In this document: piece by piece, positions 42,851 through 50,202 of the stretch
Layout of the letters: each line of letters starts with the position of its first letter
Numbering within the stretch: position 1 is the stretch's first letter
Assembly: GCF_016921195.1 (NCBI RefSeq)
Contig: NZ_JAFGYF010000001.1
Coordinates: 930,001-994,000 of the forward strand
DNA from: Cellulosimicrobium cellulans
GTDB taxonomy: Bacteria > Actinomycetota > Actinomycetes > Actinomycetales > Cellulomonadaceae
DNA: 64,000 bases
Direction of reading: 5' to 3'
Made by a program: the position numbers and the translations under genes
The notes under the pieces: generated by a model
Seen by the model: the letters and a program-made list of their open reading frames with translations, nothing else
Databases searched by the model: none
What the model was told of the DNA's origin: nothing

Positions 42851-43330
42851 GTGACCAGACTTCACCCGGCCAGACGCGCTGCGGACACCGTGTCCGTGTC
42901 CGCTGTCCGTCCGCGAACCCGGACGGACACCCTCGCCGTCACGGACATACTCACGGCGTCGCTCGCGCGAGTGCTCGCCGTCGACCTGGTCGACACGCTC
43001 GCCCTCACGGACGACCTGTCCGCCGCGGGCGGGACCGTCCACCACACCCAGGACACCGTGACCACCACGGACGTCCTGACGACGGCGCTCGCGGCGTCCC
43101 GGACGTCCGCGGACATGGTGGGCGTGGCGGACACGTTGGCGGCCGTGCTCGTGCGCGAGCTCGTCGTCGACCTGGTCGACGGGCTCGGGGTGTCCGACAT
43201 CGTGACGACGTCGGGCGCGCCGCTGCCGGACGACGTCGAGCTCGTCCTCGGTCCGGGGCCGGTCGGCTCGGCGTTCGCCCTCGGGGACCCGGTCGGGCAC
43301 CCTCTTTCGCTCTCGACTCCACGGAGGTAG
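42851..43330 (+). CDS. Repeat-containing phage protein
   Basis: 159 aa from GTG. Repeats of the pattern DTLALTDxL / DxVxVTDxL recur about every 35 residues in the first 120 residues. Similar Thr/Asp/Leu repeats occur in phage fibre or surface proteins. The end has a loose Pro/Gly region. Function unknown; divergent to the Excalibur gene. Confidence 0.55.
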   Translation: MTRLHPARRAADTVSVSAVRPRTRTDTLAVTDILTASLARVLAVDLVDTLALTDDLSAAGGTVHHTQDTVTTTDVLTTALAASRTSADMVGVADTLAAVLVRELVVDLVDGLGVSDIVTTSGAPLPDDVELVLGPGPVGSAFALGDPVGHPLSLSTPRR

Positions 43331-43333
43331 CGC

Positions 43334-43617
43334 ATGGACATCGACCGCCGCGGCCGCGAGTGGGCGCGCTGGCCCGACGCCACCGCGCTACCCCCCCGGA
43401 CCCGCTCGAGATCTCGTTCGACCGCGGGTCGACCTGGAAGCCGTTGCAGCGCGTCGACGCGAGCACCGTCCGCGTCCTCGTCGCCGGACCTGACGTCGAG
43501 ACCGAGAACCCTGACGGGACCGCGGTCCTCGCGCTCGGCCGCAACGTCGCGACCGTCCGCGTCGTCGCGGCTCTCGAGATCCTCGTCCGGGAGGCAGGCG
43601 TCATCACCGTCCGCTGA
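43334..43617 (+). pseudogene. Late phage gene with frame change in a C7 run
   Basis: ATG 43334 opens a frame reading MDIDRRGREWARWPDATALP, which is sensible, but then becomes Ser/Arg-rich. The good frame resumes after the C7 run (43391-43397) as PDPLEISFDRGSTWKPLQRV and continues to TGA 43615. Joining the two needs one extra C or a -1 slip. So it is a disrupted gene, a base-call error in the homopolymer, or a frameshift that is used. The joined protein of about 94 aa matches a common actinophage late protein pattern. Confidence 0.6.
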
Positions 43618-43636
43618 CCGCACTGCCCTCGAACGC

Positions 43637-43684
43637 GACTGCACCCCCGCTCCTCCTAGGTGGAGGGCGGGGGTGCAGTCTTGT
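43637..43684. terminator. Strong hairpin at the end of the late region
   Basis: GACTGCACCCCCGC pairs with GCGGGGGTGCAGTC, followed by TTGT. It sits between the rightward late genes and the leftward cargo genes and can end both. Confidence 0.8.
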
Positions 43685-43691
43685 CGGCTAG

Positions 43692-43865
43692 TTAGCGGCC
43701 CTGTTGGTAGGCGTCGCTCCAACCGGCGAGGGCCTTCCGCGCGGAGGGCGACCGCAGAGCGAGCCTCTGGGCGGTGACCTTCGACGATTGTGCGCGGCTG
43801 ACGACGACAGGGCGTCGAACAGTGACTCTGCGGGAGATCTCCGCGGCGCTTGCATCACTACTCAT
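43692..43865 (-). CDS. Small basic protein after the SDH-type protease
   Basis: 57 aa from ATG 43865, overlapping the protease stop by 8 bases. It is Arg/Ser/Val-rich with a positive charge. The overlap suggests co-translation with the protease, so it may be a partner or regulator. Confidence 0.55.
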   Translation of the reverse strand: MSSDASAAEISRRVTVRRPVVVSRAQSSKVTAQRLALRSPSARKALAGWSDAYQQGR

Positions 43866-44937
43866 CGCCATCAGCCTCTGTCTCATCCGGGATCGCGTCA
43901 TCGTGCTCTCCTCTGGAGATTCGTTCCAGTTCTGCCAGGCTGAAGAGTTGGACCAGGCTAACAGGATTGTTTCGCGCAACGCTGTGCCACGCATCACAAT
44001 GGAACTCCAAGTCGTAGTCTTCGATCTTCTCGACCGGCAGACCAAGGCGGTCTCTCGCTTCGGTTCGGTCGATCACGTAGCCGTGGGTTGGGTACCGCCG
44101 AATCATGCGCTCGATTCGCGGGTAGACATCCTCCAGGTCGTCTCCCGTGCGATAGGCGAGTAGTCGCGCCCCATACTCCATCGCCACGAGCAGGCTCGTG
44201 TTCGCTGCCTTGATCGCGACGGGGTCCAGCTGCTCGAGCAGGGGCCTCATGAAGTCGCCAGCGAACTCGAGGAGGTGAGAGATCGTCTTGTCTCGCGCCA
44301 GACCGGTCTGCTGGAGCACGACGCCACCGCTGAGCAGGACCTGCGTGATGGCTTCGTCCCACAGCGCCTGGATGGAGTCTGCCGTGTCGAGAGCTGAGCG
44401 CATGCGGATCTCGCCCTCACGCACCTCCTGGATATCCAGAGGTCCAAGCTCGGCTGCCGGTGCCATGTAGATGCGATCACCTGCGAGCGAGAGCAGGGTC
44501 GCCGCACTCTTCGCGTAGTCGGGGACCACGAAGTTGATCTCACTGAATTTCGATCGAAGGTAGAGGCCGAGCTTGTACGCCGAGTGGGCGTCTCCGCCAG
44601 GCGACTCGAGCCACACATCGAGCCGCCCGCCACGCGAGCTCTCAGGCAGGCGCCCAACCTGCTCCATCACCTCCTCAACCACTCCCCGGGAGATCGACCC
44701 GTGGGCGTCGTTCGTCATCTGGAACATGACCAGGATGGCGTGAGGTGCCGGGCCCGTTTCGTCCGTCTCGCCGCACTCGGGGCTCGCCGCCGTGGCGGGG
44801 TCGTCGTCATCCTCGCTGGGGGTTTGGACCACTGCCTGCGCTTGCGCTTCGTCGTCTCCGGTTGCTGATACTGGCGCGGCCTTGCGCCGACGTCTGGCTG
44901 GGCGCTCGCCTGAGGCCTCTTCGCTCTCTCCGTTCAC
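43858..44937 (-). CDS. SDH-type Clp-fold serine protease
   Basis: 359 aa from GTG 44937. After a charged 70-residue N-terminal region, residues about 75-220 show the SDH proteinase/SppA-like fold: WLESPGGDAHSAYKL (oxyanion region), VVPDYAKSAATLLSLAGD with the likely nucleophile Ser in KSAAT, and LGPLDIQ. No signal peptide or TM, so cytosolic. The family is a member of the ClpP/crotonase group. It lies in the right-arm cargo region with lower GC than the structural genes. Confidence 0.75.
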   Translation of the reverse strand: MNGESEEASGERPARRRRKAAPVSATGDDEAQAQAVVQTPSEDDDDPATAASPECGETDETGPAPHAILVMFQMTNDAHGSISRGVVEEVMEQVGRLPESSRGGRLDVWLESPGGDAHSAYKLGLYLRSKFSEINFVVPDYAKSAATLLSLAGDRIYMAPAAELGPLDIQEVREGEIRMRSALDTADSIQALWDEAITQVLLSGGVVLQQTGLARDKTISHLLEFAGDFMRPLLEQLDPVAIKAANTSLLVAMEYGARLLAYRTGDDLEDVYPRIERMIRRYPTHGYVIDRTEARDRLGLPVEKIEDYDLEFHCDAWHSVARNNPVSLVQLFSLAELERISRGEHDDAIPDETEADGDE

Positions 44938-44998
44938 GGGGGGAGGCTCTCATGCATGCCGCTCGTTCGGCCAGGGTGAAATCGAACCTCACATGACC

Positions 44999-45027
44999 GT
45001 GCCCCCGCTCTCGCCGAGCAGGGGCAC
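44999..45027. terminator. Hairpin between small protein and protease gene
   Basis: GTGCCCCCGCT pairs with AGCAGGGGCAC (one internal mismatch) around a short loop. It lies downstream of the 58-aa gene and upstream of the protease, so it may limit read-through and set a ratio between them. Confidence 0.55.
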
Positions 45028-45032
45028 GGGAA

Positions 45033-45209
45033 CTACTTGCTGCGTCGCGAGCTCTTCGTCGGACGCTGACTGCGGCGCGGGCTGAGGCTCGCCATGAGTG
45101 CGTTCCCTCGTCGCGCGTCTCGACGAGCCTCGTCGAGGTACTGCACGGGGTCACGACGCATCTCAGCGATGCGCCGGTCCATGTCTGTGGACCACTTGCT
45201 ACTTGCCAC
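45033..45209 (-). CDS. Small basic protein between GAF and protease genes
   Basis: 58 aa from GTG 45209 with GGAGGTG about 8 bases upstream. A helical start (WSTDMDRRIAEMRRDPVQYL) and a Ser/Arg/Lys-rich tail. It begins 18 bases after the 2TM-GAF gene, so the two are probably one transcript. Confidence 0.55.
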   Translation of the reverse strand: MASSKWSTDMDRRIAEMRRDPVQYLDEARRDARRGNALMASLSPRRSQRPTKSSRRSK

Positions 45210-45227
45210 GATGCATCACCTCCATAC

Positions 45228-46004
45228 CTAGTCTCCTTCATCTTGAGGCCAGCGCCCGCCGGAGGTGGCCAACGCCACACCGGCGAGGACGCCAAGTACA
45301 CGCATAACGCCGCGGTCGCTCTCGCTCAGCTCGTCCACGCGTGTCGCGTTGATGGTCAGAAGCCCTTCGACTCGTCCGTTCACCACGATGGGCGTGGTGA
45401 TGAACGCGACGTAGGCGCGTGGGCGATCCGCATCCATGCCTGGCGGTGGGTCCTTGCGGATGTCGGGGTAGAACACCGTCTCGTCCGCCTCGGCCGCTCG
45501 CCACACCTCTTTGCCCTCGCCGCGTCGTCGGAAGAAACGCGAGACGGGCTCGTCCCCCCTGCCGTGCGTGAACATCGGGTGCGGCTCGAGACAGTCCTGG
45601 CCCTCGACACGCACTCGGCGGAAGAGCGTCGCGCGCGCACGGCTCCCCTCGGTGAGGCTGAGTGCGGCCGTCAGGACCGCCATCAAGGCGCTGACGAGTT
45701 CCTCCTTCTTCGCCCCCTCCGTCGTCTTCACCGCTAGCCGGAGAAGGCAACGAGCAAGAGGCTGGAAGCAGTCCTCGAACAGAACCTTCCACTCAGTTGC
45801 GACGTGCTGCGCCAGCCGCGTCACGGTTCGCTTGGACGAGGCGTCGAGGACGAGCGCCGCAGCCCCCAAGACGCCGAGGACAACGACGACGGGCCAGCTG
45901 GTGCCAACGAAGAAGCCGGCTGCAGTGAGGAGGAGTGCGGAGAGCGCCGCCAGCCACCACCATCGCGCGGCGGCAAGCTGTAGAGCAAACCACGCTGTCT
46001 TCAC
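45228..46004 (-). CDS. 2TM-GAF domain membrane protein
   Basis: 258 aa. Two TM helices at residues about 14-33 and 37-54, then a cytosolic domain. The segment about 120-250 has GAF features: FYPDIRKDPP, AYVAFITTPIVVNGRVEGLL, INATRVDELSESDRGVMRVL. GAF domains sense small ligands. Membrane-anchored GAF proteins occur in signalling and in some defence operons. Ligand and output are unknown. Confidence 0.7.
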   Translation of the reverse strand: MKTAWFALQLAAARWWWLAALSALLLTAAGFFVGTSWPVVVVLGVLGAAALVLDASSKRTVTRLAQHVATEWKVLFEDCFQPLARCLLRLAVKTTEGAKKEELVSALMAVLTAALSLTEGSRARATLFRRVRVEGQDCLEPHPMFTHGRGDEPVSRFFRRRGEGKEVWRAAEADETVFYPDIRKDPPPGMDADRPRAYVAFITTPIVVNGRVEGLLTINATRVDELSESDRGVMRVLGVLAGVALATSGGRWPQDEGD

Positions 46005-46063
46005 GGAGGGCGACCCTAGTGCACCTGCGGTCCAACCGTCGGGGTTGCCACGTTACGAAACGC

Positions 46064-46432
46064 TCACGTCACGGGTCGGGGTCGGCGCGGGATGGTGCGG
46101 AACACGTCCTCGACGCGCAGCCAGACGATGAGCTCGTGCTGGTTGTAAGGCGGCGTGAGGGCCTTGATGACGACCATGGCGTGGGAGTCGGTCCAGCGGA
46201 TCGCGCGCGCGGGGAGCAGCTCCTCGTGCGTCTCCCAGAGCAGGCGCACGATCACGGGCAGGTCGCCGGACGGGCGGACGGGCGAGCGCGGCGGGTTGTC
46301 GTAGTTCAGCGGTCGCCGCTCCGACCATGGCCGGTCCTCGAGCTGGTCCGGGCGCGGGGCGGACGCGGCGACGCCAGGCCGGTCGTCGCGCTTGCGACGG
46401 ATCAGACGTCGCCCGTCGTCGTGCTCTCCCAC
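46064..46432 (-). CDS. Unknown right-arm protein
   Basis: 122 aa from GTG 46432. Charged N-terminus and a beta-rich C-terminal half (LPVIVRLLWETHEELLPARA). No motif. It begins 37 bases after the stop of the next upstream gene, which fits the leftward right-arm operon. Confidence 0.5.
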   Translation of the reverse strand: MGEHDDGRRLIRRKRDDRPGVAASAPRPDQLEDRPWSERRPLNYDNPPRSPVRPSGDLPVIVRLLWETHEELLPARAIRWTDSHAMVVIKALTPPYNQHELIVWLRVEDVFRTIPRRPRPVT

Positions 46433-46469
46433 GGCACGAGGGTACGCCGCGCTCGAACACCTGTACGAA

Positions 46470-46904
46470 TCAGCGCACGGCCCGTCGACCCTCGCGCCGG
46501 CACGCGCGGCACCGTCGCCGCCCGTCCGACGGGAAGACGACCGTGTTCTCCTCGTCGTAGGGGTGCCCGTTCGGGCAGTGCGTCTTGGCCCGCTGGTGGT
46601 CCGCGCCATCGCGCCGTTCCGTCGACCCGTGCCGGTCCCACCTGTTGTAGTGCATGACGCACAGGCCCCGCCCCTTGAGCGGTCGGTCGCACCCCTCGAC
46701 CGTGCACGCGGACGGTCGAGCCTCCCGCGCCGCAGCCGTCGCGGTGAAGCGTGCCCGGACCCGTGCGGCGAGGTCGTCGTCGATCCACCACGGCCCGGTC
46801 TCCCCGCCGCGGTCGACCTCCTCGCGCAGCCACTGCCGGACGGCTGACGCGGACACGCCGAGCTCGCGAGCCAGGTCGGCAGGCGTCCGGACGTCCGTGG
46901 TCAT
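46470..46904 (-). CDS. HTH plus HNH-like zinc-binding protein (second copy)
   Basis: 144 aa from ATG 46904. Helix-turn-helix at about residues 8-40 (LARELGVSASAVRQWLRE), then zinc pattern CTVEGC, GLCVMHYNRWDRHG, HCPNGH and CRAC. Its whole length is related to the protein at 3745-4209 in element 1. A shared ancestor in both elements, or exchange, is indicated. Confidence 0.65.
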   Translation of the reverse strand: MTTDVRTPADLARELGVSASAVRQWLREEVDRGGETGPWWIDDDLAARVRARFTATAAAREARPSACTVEGCDRPLKGRGLCVMHYNRWDRHGSTERRDGADHQRAKTHCPNGHPYDEENTVVFPSDGRRRCRACRREGRRAVR

Positions 46905-46983
46905 GCGGGCGAGCATACGGCGACGCCAAGGGCACCGGGGGTCTGTCGTTCCGGTCCCAGCGGCGGTGCCTTGTGATGTCCGG

Positions 46984-47616
46984 TCACCAAGGGGAAGGGT
47001 GCGGGATCCCGTCAGCCGAGTTGCACTCCCAGCATTCGAGGCGGGCGTTGCTCATCGTGTCCGTGCCACCGTCGGCCAGGCGGATGACGTGTCCGACGGT
47101 TCTGTAGCGGGGGTTGCGCTCGAGGCCACGCCCGGTTTCCGGGTCGAAGACCCAGAACGCGACCTCGGGGTCGGTCTCGCATTCTTCCCCGCACCGCCAA
47201 CAGGTGGGTCCGTCTCGTTCGATCAGTGCAACCACGGTGGGGCGGGGTTCACCCGGCACGCGAGCCCCGCGCACCCGCTCCGCGCGCCGCTTCCCCTTCG
47301 ACCAGTTCGCCCACCATCGCGCGAGCGCGAAGGCCCTGCGGTAGTCCTCGGCGTCGAACTCGTTAGCGCCGAGCTTGCAGATCAGTCCATACTGCGCGAC
47401 CCCGACGACCCCTAGGAACGTGCGCCAGTCGTCGACACCCCGGGTTCCCCGTAGCTCGAGCATCCGGTCATGCGCAGCGCGGAGCAATCCAGCGTCGAGT
47501 CTCTCCTTGAGTTGCCCGACAACGGCATCGGGCTCCTCGAGGAATCGGTTGTACGCCCGTTCCAGGGGAGTCGCTCTCCGCACCTCCCTGGCTATGTTCG
47601 GGCGTCCGGTCGTCAT
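46984..47616 (-). CDS. HNH endonuclease in right arm
   Basis: 210 aa from ATG 47616, overlapping the DUF2637 stop by 4 bases. Residues about 140-205 form the HNH: CWRCGEECET, then GHVIRLADGGTDTMSN, RLECWECN. The first 130 residues are helical and basic. It resembles HNH proteins of actinobacterial plasmids and phages. Confidence 0.7.
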   Translation of the reverse strand: MTTGRPNIAREVRRATPLERAYNRFLEEPDAVVGQLKERLDAGLLRAAHDRMLELRGTRGVDDWRTFLGVVGVAQYGLICKLGANEFDAEDYRRAFALARWWANWSKGKRRAERVRGARVPGEPRPTVVALIERDGPTCWRCGEECETDPEVAFWVFDPETGRGLERNPRYRTVGHVIRLADGGTDTMSNARLECWECNSADGIPHPSPW

Positions 47617-48494
47617 GCGCTCGAGCCTACGGCGACGTCGAGCATCGCGGACGGGATGCCCGTCCGTCCGGCGCGGGCCTGCGTGACGACGGGGCACACG
47701 ACCGTCCGGCCAAGACCGAGCCGGTCGGCGATCGCGCGCCCGGACAGGTCCGTCGTTAGCGCGAGACGGACGATCTCCTCGCGGTGCTCGGCCACGCGCC
47801 CGCGCGCCGCCGTCCGGAGCGTCCGGACGCTGTCCGGGTGTCCGCTGTCCGTCCGGGTGTCCGTCGTCTCGGTGTCCACGGCGTGCAGCTCGGGCGCGCG
47901 CTCGCCGTCGAGCGCGATCGGCGCGACGTCGCCGACGACGGCGGGCGCGTCCGCCTGTCCGGCGCTCGCGGACGTCGCCTTGGTGTCCGCGTCCGTCGCG
48001 GCCACGGTGTCCGCCACGGTCGCGGTGTCCGCGTCCGTCGCGGCCGCGATGTCCGGGCGCGCGGTGAACGCGACGTCGACGACGACGTGCGCGGCCGCGA
48101 GCGTCATGAACGGGAACATGCCGGCCAGCGCCGCGCCGACGGCACCCTGCCAGCCCTGCGGGCCCGCGTCCCAGGCGTGCGCGGCGTTGATCGCGGATGA
48201 GACCGTGGTGAGCACCCACACGAGCGTCCACGCGAGCCGGGCGCTCTGGCCGCGGTGCGCGCGCAGGAGGGCGGCGCCGACGTAGACGAGCATCGCGACC
48301 TCGAGGACGACGGGCACGAGCCAGGCGAGCGGGGCGGGGAGCGCGACCCACGGCGCGGCGGCCGAGAGGCCGGTGAACGAGAGCGTGAAGCTCGCGGCGG
48401 CGACGGCGACGAGCACGAGCAACAGCCCGGCGAGCATGACGCGGTTGTCGGGGTTGATCCGGGCGGACGTCGTCGGACGGGGCGTGGTGGTCAT
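47613..48494 (-). CDS. DUF2637 membrane protein
   Basis: 293 aa from ATG 48494. Four TM helices in the first 150 residues (about 19-38, 48-68, 82-102, 118-140), then a long Ala/Asp/Thr linker and a C-terminal HTH-like region (EEIVRLALTTDLSGRAIADR). DUF2637 proteins are typical of actinobacterial integrative plasmids (transfer/spread genes) and some phages. Not expected in the core of a siphophage. Confidence 0.75.
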   Translation of the reverse strand: MTTTPRPTTSARINPDNRVMLAGLLLVLVAVAAASFTLSFTGLSAAAPWVALPAPLAWLVPVVLEVAMLVYVGAALLRAHRGQSARLAWTLVWVLTTVSSAINAAHAWDAGPQGWQGAVGAALAGMFPFMTLAAAHVVVDVAFTARPDIAAATDADTATVADTVAATDADTKATSASAGQADAPAVVGDVAPIALDGERAPELHAVDTETTDTRTDSGHPDSVRTLRTAARGRVAEHREEIVRLALTTDLSGRAIADRLGLGRTVVCPVVTQARAGRTGIPSAMLDVAVGSSA

Positions 48495-48520
48495 GGCGGT
48501 GGTCCTCTCGTGCGTGGTGG

Positions 48521-49453
48521 TCAGCGGGTGGCGGTGCGACCGCGCCAGGCGATCGCCTTGACGGCGGCGACGGTCTCGGGGTCCGGGGGAGCGGCCGCGT
48601 GGGCGGCGTCCTCCGCTGCGAAGAGGTCGCGGGTGGTGGTCGTCGGGCGGTCGATCGTCCGGGGTGCGGGCGGGAACGTGGGGCCGGTCTGCGCGAGCGC
48701 GGTGAGGCGGTAGCGCAGCAGGCCGGGCCCGCGTGCGCCGGTCCAGTCCTGCGCGGCGAGCTCGCGGGCGACGTCGTCGGGCGTCCACCCGGCGGCGCGC
48801 AGCTCCCGGGCGTGCCGGCGGACCGCCGCGGCCGCCAGGCCGCGGGCGAGGGGGTGTGAGCGGATCTCCTCCACCACCCCGTCGAGCAGCGCGTCCCGCT
48901 CACCGTCGACGTCCTCGACGACGGCGAGCGACCTGGTGGGGGGATGGGGCAGGGGATAGGACAGGGGATCCGGCACACCTCGCGACACGAGTTCGTCGCG
49001 AGGCGACACGAGTCCGTCGCGAGCCGACACCTGTCGCGGCGCTCGCGGCTCGTGCGCCTGGTGCTCGACGACGTCGACGTCGTCGACCTGGTCGTCGTGG
49101 TCGAGCTCGGCGTCGGCGCCGGGCGTCGTGAGCGCGTAGCGGGCCGTGGAGCCCCGCACGCCGGCCGAGGTGAGGGTGAGCCACCCCGCGTCGCGCAGGC
49201 GCCGCACGGCGGCCGTCGTAGCGGTCCTACCGAGGCTCGTGCGCGCCTGCAGGCGTTCGGACGCGACCCACACCCTGAGCGGGCCCGTCGAGGCGTGGTC
49301 CGCGTAGGCCAGGGCTACGAGCTTGTCCGTCGCGCGGAGGTCGGAGGTCCACACGGCGTCGCGCCACGCGTTCACGTGGCGACGGGCGGACGTCGTCGGG
49401 TCGGGCGCCGTCGGCGCCGTGGGCAGGGTGCTGCTAGCGTGAGCGAGAGCCAT
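48521..49453 (-). CDS. Replication-initiator-like winged-helix protein
   Basis: 310 aa. The N-terminal winged helix (about 25-110: VWTSDLRATDKLVALAYADH, RTSLGRTATTAAVRRLRDAG) resembles phage/plasmid replication initiators and replisome organisers. A Pro/Asp-rich linker and a C-terminal helical region follow. The start is ATG 49453. First gene of the right-arm leftward operon. Confidence 0.6.
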   Translation of the reverse strand: MALAHASSTLPTAPTAPDPTTSARRHVNAWRDAVWTSDLRATDKLVALAYADHASTGPLRVWVASERLQARTSLGRTATTAAVRRLRDAGWLTLTSAGVRGSTARYALTTPGADAELDHDDQVDDVDVVEHQAHEPRAPRQVSARDGLVSPRDELVSRGVPDPLSYPLPHPPTRSLAVVEDVDGERDALLDGVVEEIRSHPLARGLAAAAVRRHARELRAAGWTPDDVARELAAQDWTGARGPGLLRYRLTALAQTGPTFPPAPRTIDRPTTTTRDLFAAEDAAHAAAPPDPETVAAVKAIAWRGRTATR

Positions 49454-49486
49454 CTCGGAGGGTCCAGTCCTCTAGTGGTGGTCAGG

Positions 49487-49521
49487 CCCCGCTCGGTGTT
49501 GCAACCACCGGTCGGGGCCGT
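49487..49521. terminator. Hairpin upstream of the initiator-like gene
   Basis: GGCCCCG pairs with CGGGGCC across a loop containing TTGCAAC. On the minus strand it lies between the LexA box and the first gene, so it may be an attenuator; on the plus strand it is followed by GTTCTGTTG. Confidence 0.45.
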
Positions 49522-49685
49522 TCTGTTGTGGGCCTACGGGGTCGCGGGCGACCTCGAGTTGGTGAGCCGCGCGAGGCGATCGCGCAGCGCGTCGACGCCG
49601 TCGGGGTCGACGAAAGGGCCCGCGGCGGCAGGTGCCGCGCGAGGCGTCATGTGGTGGGGGAGCGGGGCGCTCGCAGGGCGGCCGT

Positions 49686-49704
49686 GCCCAGCATTTGCCC
49701 AGCA
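49686..49704. repeat. Probable integrase arm-type binding site, right arm
   Basis: GCCCAGCATTTGCCCAGCA matches the left-arm site at 7968-7986 in 18 of 19 bases. It lies 47 bp inside the right att core. Confidence 0.6.
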
Positions 49705-49707
49705 ATA

Positions 49708-49723
49708 TCGAACGAACGTTCGA
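49708..49723. promoter_or_regulatory. LexA (SOS) box at right end of element 2
   Basis: TCGAACGAACGTTCGA fits TCGAAC-N4-GTTCGA exactly. It is 255 bp upstream of the first leftward gene and next to the arm-type site. It could place right-arm transcription, or a transcript near the att site, under DNA-damage control. Confidence 0.65.
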
Positions 49724-49751
49724 CGGATGGGGTGTTCTCGCAGGTCAGACA

Positions 49752-49795
49752 GTGGGCCCCGTGGGGTTCGAACCCACAACCTACGGATTAAAAGT
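49752..49795. repeat. attR: attR core inside tRNA-Lys
   Basis: 44 bp identical to 7793-7836, forming the 3' part of the intact tRNA gene. It defines the right end of element 2, so integration rebuilt the tRNA. Confidence 0.9.
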
Positions 49796-49825
49796 CCGCA
49801 GCTCTGCCAATTGAGCTAGAGGCCC
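49753..49825 (-). tRNA. tRNA-Lys(TTT)
   Basis: 73 nt without encoded CCA. The acceptor stem pairs 49825-49819 (GGGCCTC) with GGGGCCC at the 3' end (one G-U pair). Anticodon loop CTTTTAA gives anticodon TTT. D-arm GCTCAATTGGCAGAGC and T-loop TTCGAAC are canonical. Host gene used as the attachment site by element 2. Confidence 0.95.
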
Positions 49826-49867
49826 CGGACGCCGACGACGTCCACGCACAGGCTACCCGCGCCGACG

Positions 49868-49930
49868 GATCGGCAGTTCCGCCCGAGCTCGGCACGTCCT
49901 GCTCGGATCCGGCATCTGGAACTGCCGATC
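49868..49930. repeat. 13-bp perfect inverted repeat in host intergenic DNA
   Basis: GATCGGCAGTTCC (49868-49880) and GGAACTGCCGATC (49918-49930), with a 37-bp spacer. Outside the prophage, in the 377-bp gap between the tRNA and the HesB-like gene. The remaining gap has no gene or obvious promoter. Confidence 0.65.
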
Positions 49931-50202
49931 TGATCCACAGTGTGCCGAGCCCGGACGGGAGTACCGACGGGTCGCGCGGGCGCGGACCCTACGTGGGTCG
50001 GCAGCCGCTGTCACGCGCAGTCTTGCTCCGTGAGAAATTCGGTGAGAAACGGGCGATTCGCTTGCGAGCGGCGCGTGTTCTTGTTTCGGTGGAGTGGACC
50101 GAGGAGCCCGCGGGAGGGTGCACCGACGGCAGGTCACGCCGGCCAGGCGTGAGCCGCACGGACGTGTCCCGCAGGCTCCGCCCGGCGACGAGAGGAGCTC
50201 TC

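Noticed and set aside
46984-48978. 664-aa minus frame as one protein
   Set aside because: Only the last 210 residues (HNH) look real; the upstream part is the shadow of the DUF2637 and initiator-like genes.
49534-49779. 81-aa minus-strand frame across the right att region
   Set aside because: It crosses the tRNA, LexA box and arm site; only the last 37 residues look protein-like, which is too weak to call.
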